Origin: Tausonia pullulans
Lineage: Eukaryota; Basidiomycota; Tremellomycetes; Cystofilobasidiales; Mrakiaceae
Direction: 5' to 3'
Assembly: GCA_951802195.1 (NCBI GenBank)
Contig: OX637632.1
Span: forward strand, 920,840 to 984,839
Length of the DNA stretch: 64,000 bases
Positions 45,836-57,828 of the stretch are shown piece by piece; positions within the stretch are counted from its first letter, which is position 1; the number at the start of each line of letters is the position of its first letter. The position numbers and the translations under genes are program-made. A model generated the notes under the pieces. That model saw only the letters and a program-made list of their open reading frames with translations, did no database searches and was not told the DNA's origin.

Positions 45836-48778
45836 TCAGACAGGCGGCTCCGTCCGAGCCCGCTTTGCGTTGCCCTCCTCCTCCTCCTCCTCCTCCTCCC
45901 CCGCCTCAAGCCCAGACGCGTCAACGACGCCCAACACGCCCTGCATGCTCTCGACGCGGTCTTTTCCTCCGCCGCCACCGCTGCCCTCTTTCCTCTTGCC
46001 GTTGCTGTTGCTGCCCGCTATTGCCGCCGCTTTCATCGCCATTCCGCGAAGGCAGATCCCGCATTTGCACATACGGAGGGGTTCCCACGCTTCATACCAG
46101 ATCGACCCGATGATCGCGAGTGTTTCTGGACCGAGTGGGGCGCTGGCATGGGGAATGCACGGCACAGGCTCGACAGGCCGGAAGGGAACGAGCGGAGGCT
46201 CCGAGGAACGACGGAGGGGAGGAGGCGGAGGTCGTGCTGCTGAACTAGCAGCATCAAACCTCGGCAGCTGGGAAGCCAAGGCAAGAGGAGCAGGAGGAAG
46301 AGGAGAAGGATGAGCGACGTCGCGATGAGGCAGGCTATCGAGGAGAACCGCCGGCGGTTTGCGCGGTGAGTCGGGAGGCGGTAGCAGCGAGAGCGACCGG
46401 CCAGGCGAGGTCGACTGAGGCGGCGTCGAGATCGACTGGCTGGTGTCTGTCGCCGAGGGGGAGGGCGAGTGTGAGGTGGCATCCTCGACAGACGACCGGC
46501 GAGGCTGAGGCTGAGGAGGCCGCTGTTTATGCGAGAGATCTGGAAAGGAAGGGAGGCGAGCGGTCATCGACTTAGCGTAAACTCAGCAAGACAAACAAAT
46601 TGCTGCCTCTGCTCACCTTGGCTCCGTCTCCCGGCAGCAGGCGTGTTCATGCCACCCTCAATCCACGCCTGGGGTAAGCGCAGCAGATCGATGACCGCCT
46701 CGGCCGAAAGGGAGGTCGCCTCAGCGATAGGGTACCGACGCGTCTCGAGGTGCCGGACGATTTGGGCCATCGCTGGGAGGAGAATTCGGCGCATCTCGCG
46801 GCCGTACGCCTCGGACATGGAGGTGATAATGACTGAGTCAGTTGGGGGAGGGGGCACGGCGTGGATTTTACGCGGGAGAGGGTGGGGATCGTGCTCGGAG
46901 GTGCGCTCGGTGAAGGGAGGGAGGGGCCGCTGGACGAGCATAGAAGGGCAGTACTGTTCGTTGGCGGCTGCCCTCCCGCGGGCGACAGGCGCCGCTGGCA
47001 GCTCGCCTCGGGCCCGAGAGGCGAGCCAGAGGTCGTAATGGCTGAGAAGCTCAGCCGGCGAGAGCCACGCTCCATTGAGGACCCGCTCGCCCATCCAGGC
47101 TTGGATGCTCATGTCGAGCACCTGGCGGAGTTCGTATGATGAGAGCGCCTCGTCCGACTCGTCCGACTCGAGGAGCTCTTCATCGTCATCGACGGTATCA
47201 GCCTCCATGGCGTCGAGCTCGTCGCCGAGGAAGTTATCGCCGCCCTCGAGGCCGTTTATCTCCGCCTGCATGTGATGCAACATGAGCCGCTTATCCGCTG
47301 GCGTCATTCGCGATGGCCGCCGCTCAATGAGGGCCCGACTCTCGAGGACCTGTTGAACGATCTCGGGGAAGTTGGTGTGGCGGGCTAGCCATCGGCGCTC
47401 AAAGATGGCGAGCACGGCCTGCTCGACCTCCTGCTCGCCGTCGTGGATATAGCTCCAGTAGAGGTCATAAGCGGGGTCGTCATCCGAGCGGATGGGCCCG
47501 TCGGGGCCCCGGCGTTCGAGGGCGAGGTCGAGAACATCCCTACGGCAATCGAAGCAGCTCAATGCGTCGTTGCTACCCCAGAGGGCGGCCTCGTTAGAAG
47601 CAGGCTGGAGGGAGAGTTGGGGGGAAGCCCGTCCAGTAGGTCCGGCGAGACAGCGTCCGCAGAAGCCCGCGGCGTGATACTTGCAGACGGGGACAAGCCC
47701 GGCAGACGAATACTCGAAGAGCTCGGTTTTGATCCTGCGGCCATCAGAGAGGAGGCAGACCCAACAGGACTGGTGGATAAAGCTCCCGAAACGGCGAAAA
47801 GAGGGATTAACGTTGCGAGGCAAGTGAAGGATCCGGACGGCGATGAAGTGCCAGATGTCGAGCTGATCGACTGGGGAGAGCGAGCAGACGTCAGCGAAAT
47901 AGGGACGAGAGCAAGTTGGTGCTGTACAGACCTGCGTAGCGCCATGCTCGAGAGATGCGCCGCAAAGCCGCGACAGGTCGACGGATGCGCAGGAGAAGGA
48001 TGGTCCACCGGCGCCCAGTGTCGTGGCGGAACGTTGGGCACGACAGCCACTCATCTCGGTAGAGGGTTTCGAGGAACGAATAAAGAACGTTTCTGCGACA
48101 GCCGGTGTATCAGCGGGTGATCCAGAGGAAGGAGGCGCGGGAAAGACAGGTCGACGACGAAGAGGGCGTTACGCACAGTATGATCTCGACCGGGAGCTCA
48201 ACCGCCTTGGCCAGCTTGCCCTTCCTCCCACCACCCTCTCCGATGGGGAGCGTCCGCCTCACGATCTGCCGCCGGAGGAAGTCGCTGTTGGCCATCGATA
48301 CTCGGCTGCTGCCTCCGACCGCGACGACGCCGCCTGCCGCCGCTGCCTCCACGCGGATGACATCGTCGTCGTTGTCATCAACCTCGATCTCGTCTCCTTC
48401 TTCGACTTCTTCTTCCTCCCCCTCGAGATCGATGAGCGAGGAGTAATCATCGTGCTCGTCCAGGAATTTGTCGTATTCGTCCCCGCTAACCTGCTGAATG
48501 AGGCCCAGCTCTGGCTGGCCGGCGGTAACCTGGTGGACGAGGCCGCGAGGAAGGGCGACGAGTTGGTCTGTGCGAGATTGAGGGGAGGGAGAGAGAAGCT
48601 GTGGAGACAAGGGACTGTTGCCGTTGCCGCTGCCGTCACCGCTCGTCGTCGTGCTGCCAGAGGTCGTGCTGGTGTCCGAGACATCCGACGCCGTATCGAG
48701 GGGGAAGTCGGGCGTCGTTGTCTGGACTGGCCAGCCGGCGGCGAGGGCGGGGAGCCGGATCGTCGTCGAGGGCGACAT
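45836..48778 (-). CDS. Uncharacterised F-box-like protein with Cys-rich and acidic regions
   Basis: Exons in transcript order: 48778-48177, 48092-47932, 47870-46617, 46539-45836; 2721 nt, 906 aa, phases close. Residues 1-190 are low complexity with a strongly acidic stretch (DEIEVDDNDDD). A segment from about 197 reads AVELPVEIIL and later ALRRISRAWRYAVDQLDIWH, the spacing of an F-box that would dock on Skp1 in an SCF ubiquitin ligase; this is inference from pattern. Next come paired cysteines (CWVC, CKYH, CGRC, CFDC, ~300-370) that could bind zinc. A helical region (~390-650) follows, and a Pro/Ser-rich tail with a poly-Glu run near the end. I do not recognise the family. It may be specific to this fungal group. 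The ATG at 48778 is the first in frame. Confidence 0.62.
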
Positions 48779-49721
48779 GGGGCGCTGCTCAGCCGGTGGC
48801 CGCGAGAATGAAGGCAAGCCTGCTAGCCAGCTGAAGGCGTATCTGAAGAGAAGAGGATAAAGGAGAAAGGGAAATAAGGCGTCGGTGGATCATCCGTCAG
48901 CTCCCTCTCAGCGCGTCGTCTCTCCAGCTCTTCGGGACGATGCCGGCAGTGCACCGTCGCGCATGCTTCTCTCACGCGCTCATATTTGCAGCACTGCTTG
49001 CCCGAGAGAGGCAGGGGGAGCGCGTGTCGTGTTCTAATCGCCTTGGAAAGACGACGCGACGCCCGCCGACTCTAGCGACAACCGATGTGCGGGAGAGATG
49101 ACGAAATTACGTACCGAGGGAGGGAGCGCTTCGAGAGCGCTTGACTCACTTGTGCGCTGGGGTGTCGTCCGGGGCGGGCACACTAAGGATATGGGTCTGG
49201 CCGCTCGGACGAGAAGGGCTAGTCGACAGAAGAACGGATGAGACAGTTGAGAAGGGGGAGGGAGGTGGAGGGTGAAGTGGATATAACGACGCGGGCGAGC
49301 CGAGACGAGACAACGGCAGCACCACGCGAGGCGAAGAGCGCGGAACCGGCAGCCTCACCATCTCCACCCGATGTTTTCTACAGCAAAGTAGAATCACTTT
49401 CTTCTTTATCTGTGCTTGTCCATATTAGTTGTTTGAGAGGAATTTGAATGTCTAACTAAAACATGACATTGTGATGGCCAGAAAGGGGTGTGCAGTGTGA
49501 TTTCTGCCTTGTGCTGTGAATGTCAAAGTGAGAAACGTCAACCAAGCGCGAGTAAACAAGGGGAGTAATTCTAACACTCTTAAAGTAGCCAAATACTTTA
49601 TCATCTAATTAGTGACGCTCATAAATCGATTAACGAGATTCCCACTGTCTCTATTTATTATCTAGCGAAACCACAGCCAAGGGAACGAGCTTGGCAGAAT
49701 TAGCTGGGAAAGATGACCCTG
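48779..49721. other. Intergenic region; transition to AT-richer repeat-bearing DNA
   Basis: It begins with the promoter of the F-box-like gene and a GC-rich leader; a short minus-strand ORF at 49146-49397 has no conserved features. From about 49430 the base composition becomes visibly AT-richer than anywhere in the first 48 kb. No gene recognised. It ends at the target-site duplication of a solo LTR. Confidence 0.45.
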
Positions 49722-50082
49722 TGTTAGGATTGGCCTAAGGTTCAAGGGCGAAGGATTACAGGTGATAAGGGGGAGGCGTAGGTGGAATAGTAGACTGATG
49801 TGATGGCAGTGACACAGGCTCGCTTCGAGGTCTTGAGCAGGTTCGTCGAATCCAAGTGGTAGTCAGAGTGCAGAACAAAAGGTACGATGAACTGAGCGTC
49901 TTATGAGCCAAGGGTGAGAAAACCAAGAGTGTGGGGCAGTGTGGCTGAAGAGAGGCTGAAAATATGGAAGCTGAGCAATAAAGGGCGATGCTACCCAGAA
50001 CGGAGCCGAGGTGGCGGGTCCGCAAGATTCTGCCAGCCACATAGGCATAGAGCCTATGTAGTGAACCCGTAAGATCATGACA
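49722..50082 (-). mobile_element. Solo LTR (copy 1) with 5-bp target-site duplication
   Basis: A 361-bp unit. It begins TGTTAGGAT and ends ATCATGACA, near-perfect inverted ends of the TG...CA type used by retrotransposon LTRs. It is flanked on both sides by the same five bases, CCCTG (49717-49721 and 50083-50087), the 5-bp duplication expected from retroviral-type integrase. No gag-pol reading frame lies beside it, so it is a solo LTR left by recombination. By eye it is nearly identical along its whole length to copy 4 (56784-57144). Orientation is set by comparison with copies 2 and 3; the true direction of transcription is unknown. Confidence 0.85.
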
Positions 50083-50525
50083 CCCTGTTGAGCTTGACTC
50101 TAGTTTGACATTGTAAAAAGACATAGGGTGTAGCGTGAGGGGGAGCTTTGGCGCCCGTGAAATACCCCTACCTTAACGTCTTTTTACTTATTCAATGAAG
50201 CAGAGCTGGGATTAACGTCCCTCCTTCCAGCATAAAGGTCTTTTAAAGACTGATCCGGGTTGTAGACATTGTCAGGTGGGGAGTTAGTTTGGCTTGGTGG
50301 CACATATGTTAGAAGATAACGCAGGTGTACTCAGAGGGATTCATCGAGAACAGAAATCTCGTGTAGAACAAAAGGTAAAATCCCTTGGCTTGATATTAGA
50401 TATGGGTACAAACCATGAAACGTGGCATATCGATATTTAGTAGGCGGGATTTGAGGCTAGAGGTGCCAAAAAAGCTGACACGTGGATAACTGGCTTGTGG
50501 AAGCTAAGCGTTCATAGCGAGGTCG
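50083..50525. other. Unassigned AT-richer spacer between two LTR copies
   Basis: About 440 bases between oppositely oriented LTR copies 1 and 2. No ORF of note. Sequence such as TATCGATATTTAG is unusual for this GC-rich window. It could be older element remnant or ordinary intergenic DNA. Confidence 0.35.
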
Positions 50526-50869
50526 TGTCAGGATCTCACAGATCTGCCATCTCGGCCCTGGCTTGGCCAACTCAGCGCCGGCGCAGCTTTTCCTTGCATA
50601 CTCAGTGTTTCCATGTCTTCGTTCCTCAATTTGTCTCATCTGTTCCACACTCCTTGCTTTCGGGTCCTTCTCATCTTCTCCCTTTTCTTGCCCCGCTGTC
50701 CATAAAACGCTCGGCTCATCATAGACTTTTGTTCTGCGTTCTGACTGTCATTTGGATCAGAAAATCTGCTCAAGACCTCGAAACGAGCCCGTGCCAACCC
50801 ACCACTTTAGTTCCACTCCTGTACCGACGGCTCTCTTCTGATCCGTCAGCGTCTTGGCCCATCCTAACA
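50526..50869 (+). mobile_element. Degenerate LTR copy 2
   Basis: About 344 bp. It begins TGTCAGGAT and ends ATCCTAACA, which are inverted matches of each other. It aligns by eye in inverse orientation to copies 1 and 4 through blocks such as ATAAAACGCTC, TTCTGC.TTCTGACT and CTCAAGACCTCGAA. It is more diverged than copies 1 and 4. No clean 5-bp duplication directly abuts it. GCGAG follows the right end and occurs four bases outside the left end, perhaps a slipped target-site duplication. Confidence 0.65.
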
Positions 50870-51912
50870 GCGAGTTCCATTTCTGACGATTGATTCGCTT
50901 TGCCCTCCTTCGCCACCCTGTCCTCCTACTTGTCTGTTAAACCTTCGTAGCAGTATTGTGCGTAACTTTTCCAGCTCACTCAGGTCAAGCGCTAAATACT
51001 CGACGCGGGCTTTGCTTTCACAAGTCGTCCATCCAGTTCACCTTTGTTTCCTCTCTGTCCCCTTGTAGTCTCGTCACGAGCAATAGGGCGCATTATTGAG
51101 CCTTGGGATCTTGGTCAAGGATCCCCAAGTAAGTTGATAATACTAGCTTGACAGCGAGGTACCTGAATGCTGCCTTCGCAGTGCCCGGGCTCCCTTTCTC
51201 CCCATGAGGCCGTCTCACTGCTCGTTCAATTTCTGCCCCCCTCCACCTACGGGCAACTTTGCGTCCCGTTTCACACTCGTCTGCACACTCACACACGTCG
51301 ATCCCGCAGGCAGAACCAATCAAGAAGCAGGCGGGACTGTCATGCCTGACGTCGTTGCGCAAGAGATTCCATGTACAGAGTCATTGTGCAGCCTTCTGCA
51401 GGAGTCGGCGGGGATAGGAGCAGATACGATACGATCAGGTCAGCGGCGTGTCGGGCCGTATCTCCCAGGGCGGAGCGTAAGACCTGATCCAGGCTCGCTC
51501 GGCATGAGAGACAACTCCCCCAACCCTAGACCCCTTATCCGCTTCAACCCGCAGGGCTCAGGGGCTCGCACATACTAGAGGTGCTCATGGTCTTGGAGTC
51601 GTATATTGAGGCGATACTGTTGCTTAAGCAATTTACTCCTACAAGCGGTCGATCTGCTGCAATCCTCGCCTGTCGTTTTTTGTGAGGGAATAGAGCGCTG
51701 CACATGAGTTTCTTCGCTGTCGATATCTCATGGTCCAAAGGAGCTGCCAGAGGGTGGAGCAGGGAGGTAGAAAGCAGAGAATAATCTTCGCAAAGTTGTG
51801 GAAGAGCGGGCGAGGCCTAGAGGGGCGCGACAACGTATGGGTGCGCCGTGAGAACCGCAGTAGTGAAAGAGAGGAGAAGAAAGAGAGGAAACGCGGTGCT
51901 GGTGCCTGTAGT
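50870..51912. other. Intergenic region downstream of SIT-A
   Basis: About 1 kb between LTR copy 2 and the 3' end of the minus-strand siderophore transporter. Short ORFs (51204-51578 plus, 51730-51945 plus) are without recognisable motifs; the second lies antisense to the likely 3' UTR. Nothing else seen. Confidence 0.4.
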
Positions 51913-54828
51913 CTAGTTGTCCCAGAAAGAGAGAATCTTCTGTAGCCTCGACATGGGTGGTTGATTTTCGTACTTGTGCTCGCCCGTCGGCACTCCTCCT
52001 GTATCGTTGCCGTCGTAGGCGTTCTGCGCCTCGCCGAGGTAGTAGTTGCTCTGAAAGAAGGAGACGATGATTGTGGCACACGAAATTCCCAGAGCGCCGG
52101 CGAAGAGGGGGTAGACGGTCTTCCTGCGAGGTGAGGTGACAACGGATTGTCAGTTTGCGAGCTCAATGGCAAGGAAGAGACGCACTCGTAGGCCTTAATC
52201 GCGCCCTGTCGGATGTCCGAGTCGAAGTCGTACTCCCTGATGATGGTAACTGGCGCAGGGGCGACCGATGCGAGACGACAGTGGGTGGGTGTCAAGGCGT
52301 AACTTTGGGTGAGAATGAGCAAAAAGGAGGGACGCACTGTCGGCGAAGAAGTCGGCAATTTGCGTTTCGTTGACGGACGCCGGCAGGAATTCGCGCAGGT
52401 TGCCCGGCATACGGTTTGACCAGACTGCCACAGAGATGGCGCCTCCGACCGAGGCGCCGATGGACGACCAGAGCAGGAGGATGGAAATGGCGAGCGCGAC
52501 GTCCTGGTGGGGGACGCATGCCTGCGCAGCAAGCTGGTTGCCCATGACGGAGAACGCGCTTCCCGTACCCTAGACAGTTGCAGCGAACAATGGTATCAGC
52601 GATCTGTTGCAATGCACGAACGACAAGCCGTGACGAGACGCGACTTACGACAAAGACTTGAGAGATGACTAGTCGGGCGGTGTCGCGAACGCCATCCTTG
52701 TCGACGGTCAGGCCGTATCCGATCGCCTTGAGACACAGACCAAGGATCTGCATGAGTTTATACCGGTGTGTGTAGCGCATGACGAGACCGGCGATGACAC
52801 CGAAGAAGCAGAGGGCGATCGACAGGGTGTTATTGTAGTCTGCGAGACAAAAGCGAGAGAGAGGCGTTAGATCGCAAGACCAGACGTGCGGAAGGTCAGA
52901 TGAAATGTGGCGTACAGTTCCAGTTTGTGTCGCTCCAGTCGGTGACAATGTAGACGTAGGAGGGAAGGTAGAGCAGTTGCATGTAACTCGACATCATATA
53001 GAGGACGTCGATGACGACAGCCGTCATGAAAGTCCTGTTTTTGAGCAGTCGAAGAGGCGAGGAGGGGTATCTGGCCCATATGCGCTCGTAGAAAACGTAA
53101 AAGATGAGGCAGCAACCGCCGACGACAAACATGGCGATGAGGGACCTGTTGCTGTAGCCACCATCGGCACCGGAGTAGAGGGAGAAGGGAAGGAGGAGCT
53201 GAGGAACACAAGGGAGAATCAACCCTTTGTCTAGTCGAGACTGCCCGATGAGATACAAATTGTTGAGACGGGATGTACAAGTGACCATCCGAAGCCGAGC
53301 AGGAGAAGTCCGGTCGTGTCAAGCTCATTGAAAATTTGGATGGCTCGCTTCACAAGGGGAAGGTTGGCGGCCTCAACCTCGACGTGGGCATCCATCTTGA
53401 CCTCCTCGACTATACCCTGTTTGTGTGCTCGTTGGTCGAGCCAGATGAGGCACGCGATCGCAGGGCCCATGACGAACTAAGACGGGCGGAGGGAGACAAT
53501 GGGTCAGCCTCGGAAAATCAAGATCTAGTCGGGCCATGGTAGGTATCCTGAAGCTCACGGGCATGATGATCTGGGGGTGCATATGCCGGAGACGAGGGAA
53601 AATTAGCGTTGCACGTGAGTGGTCGAAGAAAAAGATAAAACCACACTCACGGCATACATTCCATAGCCCCATCGCCAATTGTTGTCGGTGGACATGGAGG
53701 CAACAATCTGGGAAGTGAACCTGGTTTGCAAACCATGACTTGTCATTATTATAAGGCCGCAACAAAGTGAAGAGCGAGATAAACTTGCCAAGGTGTGACA
53801 ATATACGGAGCAGTGAGCATACCCTGCGCAAAGGCTCGCCACTGAGCGTGCAAGGTTAAGCTACAGTCAGCGTCTACAATCCTCGACGAGGAGAGGAAGA
53901 GAAGGCGACCACACCTGAAGTGAGATCAGATCAGCCGTCAGGATGGTCGTAATAAGCGATAGGGAAGTCGATCCGATGGAGACGACAACATTGCCGACGA
54001 CGTATGTCGCCAGGTTGGGTGCCTTGGGGCAGTAGATGGAAACGGCATCAGTCCCTGCCCTGTGCACGACCGAGACCATTGATGGCACACGAAAGGCGGA
54101 AGCACCTTGAGGATCATCACAAACCCGAATGTGTAGCTATTTCGGGCAGTAACAAGCGAGAAGACAGGCGAAGCATTGGTTTGGTCAAAGTCCGCCTCCG
54201 GTGGGGGCAGGAGATGAAGGAGCGAGGATGCGACAAGGAGGAAGGACGCACCAGAGCATGGACATCAAGTACATGTATGGCCGAGTGAAGATGTCGCACA
54301 GCTTAGCGATAACTACAGACCTCGTTCCGTCTTACCGTCAGTTCCACAGAAACACCACGGGAGGCGGGCCGGCAGACGAGATACTCACAAGGGTTAGAAA
54401 TTGAACTGATGATGCTCGTAGCGATCTGGAGCGATGCCAGACCTCCAGAGTGCGCGGCGAAGTCGCTAGTAGCCCACACGGAGTAGGAGCTAGTGGTAGA
54501 AGCCTGCATAGTATCCTGCAAAGCATGCAAACGACAAAGTGGTGGGGCCAGCCGATGATGACGTTGTATCAACCAAGACTACTTGGAGGGAGGAGAAGCC
54601 CATACCCACGACAAAGGTCATGACCCAGATCAAGATCGCCGTGATATAAAGCGACTGCTTGCCGATCTTGCTCATGCCCGCACGGGCGATGGCCTCCGCT
54701 CGCAGAACACCTGCCGACCTGTGGTAGTAGTCGTCCTTCGTTCCGGAGGGCTCGTCGTTGACATCGGTGTGCTTGGCAGCGGGCGACTCCTCGACTGACT
54801 TGTGCTCGACTTCGTCGAATGCGACCAT
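51913..54828 (-). CDS. Siderophore-iron transporter A (MFS, SIT/ARN family)
   Basis: Exons in transcript order: 54828-54610, 54515-54389, 54312-54252, 54136-54106, 54022-53915, 53841-53789, 53720-53651, 53570-53559, 53476-53279, 53198-52916, 52839-52649, 52569-52338, 52249-52186, 52123-51913; 1860 nt, 619 aa, usual for 14-TM siderophore:H+ symporters. Family motifs: STTSSYSVWATSDFAAHS, IAKLCDIF.RPY, APNLATYVVGNVVVSIGS, TTILTADLISL, W.GM..APYIVTPWFT, NNWRWGYGMYA, and the late AFSVMGNQ..AQACVPHQDV block. It should import ferric siderophores at the plasma membrane. The short acidic N-terminus aligns with transporter B from the ATG at 54828; an in-frame ATG at 54843 is the alternative. The intron after exon 6 uses a GC donor (GCAAGT). 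Exon 8 is 12 nt. Confidence 0.92.
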
Positions 54829-55306
54829 AGAGGTGGGGAACATCGTGCTCAACTGGACTTACGCAGCGGCGGCAGCAGGCAGGAAGAGAGGGGTGGAGGG
54901 TGGTAAGGGTCTCTGAGTGAAGAAAATAGGCCATGGGTGGGACGGCTCGAGAACACCTTTGCACACCTTTGCGCGGGTCGGACCCAATCGGGCAGTTGAC
55001 GGGAAATCAGATTCCCCATGCGCGCATTATCTGCTTGCCGAAAGCCAAGGTTCATCGTTGTGTATTTTAAAGCTGCCGGTCGGCTGTGCAATCCGATTGA
55101 ACTGAACGTGGTGAGTGGGATCCTCTCGGGGTTCTCTCCATATCAAGATCCTCAAAGCAGAAAGGACCGGTGGGAAAACACACCCTGATGTCAGAACGCT
55201 TGGGCGAGGAAAGATGGATGCTGGGTGCACGCCGACGTCAGTGCGCGATTGTCGAGTGGAGCGTGTGAAAAAAAAGACGTCGGAGGACGAGTTCTCGCTT
55301 CTCATG
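54829..55306. promoter_or_regulatory. Upstream region of siderophore transporter A
   Basis: About 480 bases between the SIT-A start and LTR copy 3. It contains one GATA core on the minus strand (TTATCT at 55027-55032) and a near-match ATCAGATT at 55006-55013. These resemble, weakly, the ATC(A/T)GATAA boxes bound by fungal iron-responsive GATA repressors (SRE/Urbs1/Fep1 family). Regulation by iron is plausible from gene function. Confidence 0.4.
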
Positions 55307-55707
55307 TGTCAAAATCTCGCGGACTGGCTACCTCGACCCTGCGTCTGGCCAACGCGGCGCCAGTAGCCTTTCCCTCGCTTGATCAGCATTCCCATCTCTT
55401 GTTCCCTCGTTGCCTCATCTGTCCCACATTCTTTGCTTTCTAAACTTTCTCATCACTTCCTTATTCTCATCACTCCCTTGTTCTCACCACTCGTCCATAA
55501 AACGCTCATTTCATCGTAGATTTCGTTCTGCACTCTGACTATCATTTGGACTCGACAAACCTGCCCAAGACCTCGAAGCGAGCCCGTGTCACCTCCATCA
55601 CTTCAGTTCCACTTCATCACCCGCCACCACTCTCAGTACATTTCGTCGCCAACGTCCCTCTCCTCGCCCAACCTACTCGGTCATCGACCCTTGGGCCAAT
55701 CCTAACA
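55307..55707 (+). mobile_element. Degenerate LTR copy 3
   Basis: About 400 bp from TGTCAAAAT to ATCCTAACA. It aligns in the same orientation as copy 2 and inverted to copies 1 and 4. Shared blocks include CATAAAACGCTCATTTCATC, CAAGACCTCGAAGCGAGCCC and the right end TTGGGCCAATCCTAACA. No matching 5-bp flanks, so it is older or rearranged. On its minus strand it contains TAGGTTGGG (plus 55667-55675), the core of the 13-bp minisatellite at the right edge of the window. Confidence 0.65.
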
Positions 55708-56783
55708 ACATTGGTGTCTCGCCTGTTCGAAAGTGCCTTCTTGTCAAGTCTCAACACTTCGACCGACCTCATAATGGCCAAGAAACGCTTTAGGCGTCCG
55801 TTGCTGCTCTCCGCTCGCCTGAACTGTGCGCTGCCTCAATCGACCATCGCTCGATTCACGCCCATTCGGTGTGCCTGTCGCTTTGGACGGGCTCGCTGCT
55901 TTTTCCTAGACTCGGTGCTTACTCCGCCATCTCTCCAAGCTCGTGCATCACTCCCATCCTGAATTCAACTAAATCGATTGTCGTGCAATTCGTCACTTGT
56001 CGTCGGCGGACTTGATTCTCGTGCGCGGTGTGCTGTTTGCCCTGCTAAACCTCTACCTACCACTGCTCATGTCTCCTTCCATTTCTTGTGACCTTCCTTT
56101 GTCGGCTCTTCGCCGCCCTTTCCTACATGAGTTCGCGCTGCTGCCGACTTTTAGACGTTCGGTCAGCCATTCTCAGTTCCATCGACGCCTAGGGTCTGCT
56201 CAAAACCGCCAAGTAGATTCAACCTCGTTGTCGAGAACTTCAACGTCGACTTCGCAGCCCAGCACGCTGTACCCGGCTTTACACATCCGCTTCCCTCTAA
56301 TCTACCATGATATTTAGTTCGCGACGCATGAGAGTAGTTGGGCCGCCGGGCTCAGGCTGGAGGCGATTGCTGGGCAGTCGAGAGCGACCGAGCTGCGACT
56401 CGTTCGATGATGAAAGCATGGTCCGGCGCCAGGATTGGACGGAAAGGTTCGATGGATACTGAAATAAAGGTCGGAGAAAAGGTATGGACAGTAGTAGTGG
56501 ACAGTAGTAGCGTGGATTAAATGGCGCGAGATCGCGCGCAAGCACGCAAAAAGTAGAAGCAGATAACACAAGAGAAAAGGCCTCAGGCGGGTAAATGTCG
56601 AGCTAGAGGTCGAAGAGTGACAGTATAAGGACAGAGGGTTCCATCGGCAGAGATGATTACGGAAAGAAATGCGAAGATGTGCGACCATATTTCCTTTCTT
56701 GCGGTAACGATGCGACAATGAAGAAAGAAGAAGGAAGCCGAAGGAAAGAATGATAGAGGTCGCTTGGAAAGACAGATGAAGAG
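55708..56783. other. Unassigned spacer between LTR copies 3 and 4
   Basis: About 1.1 kb without a recognisable gene. Short ORFs on both strands (for example 55997-56317 plus) lack conserved motifs. It may be decayed element interior or intergenic DNA. Confidence 0.35.
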
Positions 56784-57144
56784 TGTCAGTATTGTCCCAA
56801 GGTTCAAGGGCGAAGGATGACGGGTGATAAGGGGGAGGCGTAGGTGGAATAGTAGACTGATGTGATGGCAGTGACACAGGCTCGCTTCGAGGTCTTGGGC
56901 AGGTTCGTCGAATCCAAGTGGTAGTCAGAGTGCAGAACAAAAGGTACGATGAACTGAGCGTCTTATGAGCCAAGGGTGAGAAAACCAAGAGTGTGGGGCA
57001 GTGTGGCTGAAGAGAGGCTGAAAATATGGAAGCTGAGCAATAAAGGGCGATGCTACCCAGACGAGGAGCCGAGGTGGCGGGTCCGCAAGATTCTGCAGCC
57101 ACATAAGCGCAGAGCCTATGTGGTGAACTCGTAATATCCTGACA
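56784..57144 (-). mobile_element. Solo LTR (copy 4) with 5-bp target-site duplication
   Basis: 361 bp, the same length as copy 1. It begins TGTCAGTAT and ends ATCCTGACA. It is flanked by identical pentamers AAGAG at 56779-56783 and 57145-57149. By eye the ~300 central bases match copy 1 with only scattered differences, which suggests both were active fairly recently. No coding interior lies next to it, hence a solo LTR. Confidence 0.87.
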
Positions 57145-57149
57145 AAGAG

Positions 57150-57828
57150 GCAAAATGGACGTCGGGCGGAGACACCGGAAGAGAGCAGAGGGAGAAAAGA
57201 GAAGAATTCGGCCCACGAATATTGCTGCGGAGACTAGGGCTGCGAAGACTAGAGTTTTAAAGTGTGCTCTCCGTGTGGATACCCAATCGGGATCTTCACG
57301 GCCGGTGATATGTTGTTGCCATCAGCGAACAAGTGGGGTTTAGCACTAGCACTAAACGCACTCACCGAAATGAAATAATGCATCACTTCTTCAAGAATCC
57401 AGTTGAAGCATGCCAGCGGAAAGCCCTAGTCAGTATCCCAACTCATGGCGTCGTCCCTAAACGGAGACCCGTCCTCTGAGGTCGGATCACATGGAATGAC
57501 CGAACGCGTCCCCAGAGCGGGTCTGTGCGAAGGGGATTCAGTCATAATATATCAATGAATCCGTCAAAATGTCCGCGAACGCAACCGACAATACATATGT
57601 CCCCCAGATTTCTGTTGGCGGCGGGAACTAAGCTTCCATCGGCTGCTGGTAATCGAAGGCAGGGACAGCAGTGGGACAGACACGCATCGGGGTCAGGCCT
57701 TGACAACGCCCAAGACCGACCCCAACGCCACTGTTTTCTGATTTGACCTTTTGTACGCGTCCCAGCTAACTAAATAGAATTTCTCGCTCCCTAGCCCCCA
57801 ATACCCGCCATCCGACGAGTCGAGGCGG
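57150..57828. other. Intergenic region between LTR copy 4 and a putative secreted-protein gene
   Basis: About 680 bases of mixed composition. One short ORF (57525-57746) has no recognisable motif. It presumably includes the 3' UTR of the adjacent minus-strand gene. Confidence 0.35.

Noticed and set aside
49722-57149. A full-length retrotransposon spanning LTR copies 1 to 4
   Set aside because: The DNA between them encodes a cellular siderophore transporter and no gag-pol, and each outer copy has its own target-site duplication. They are independent solo insertions.
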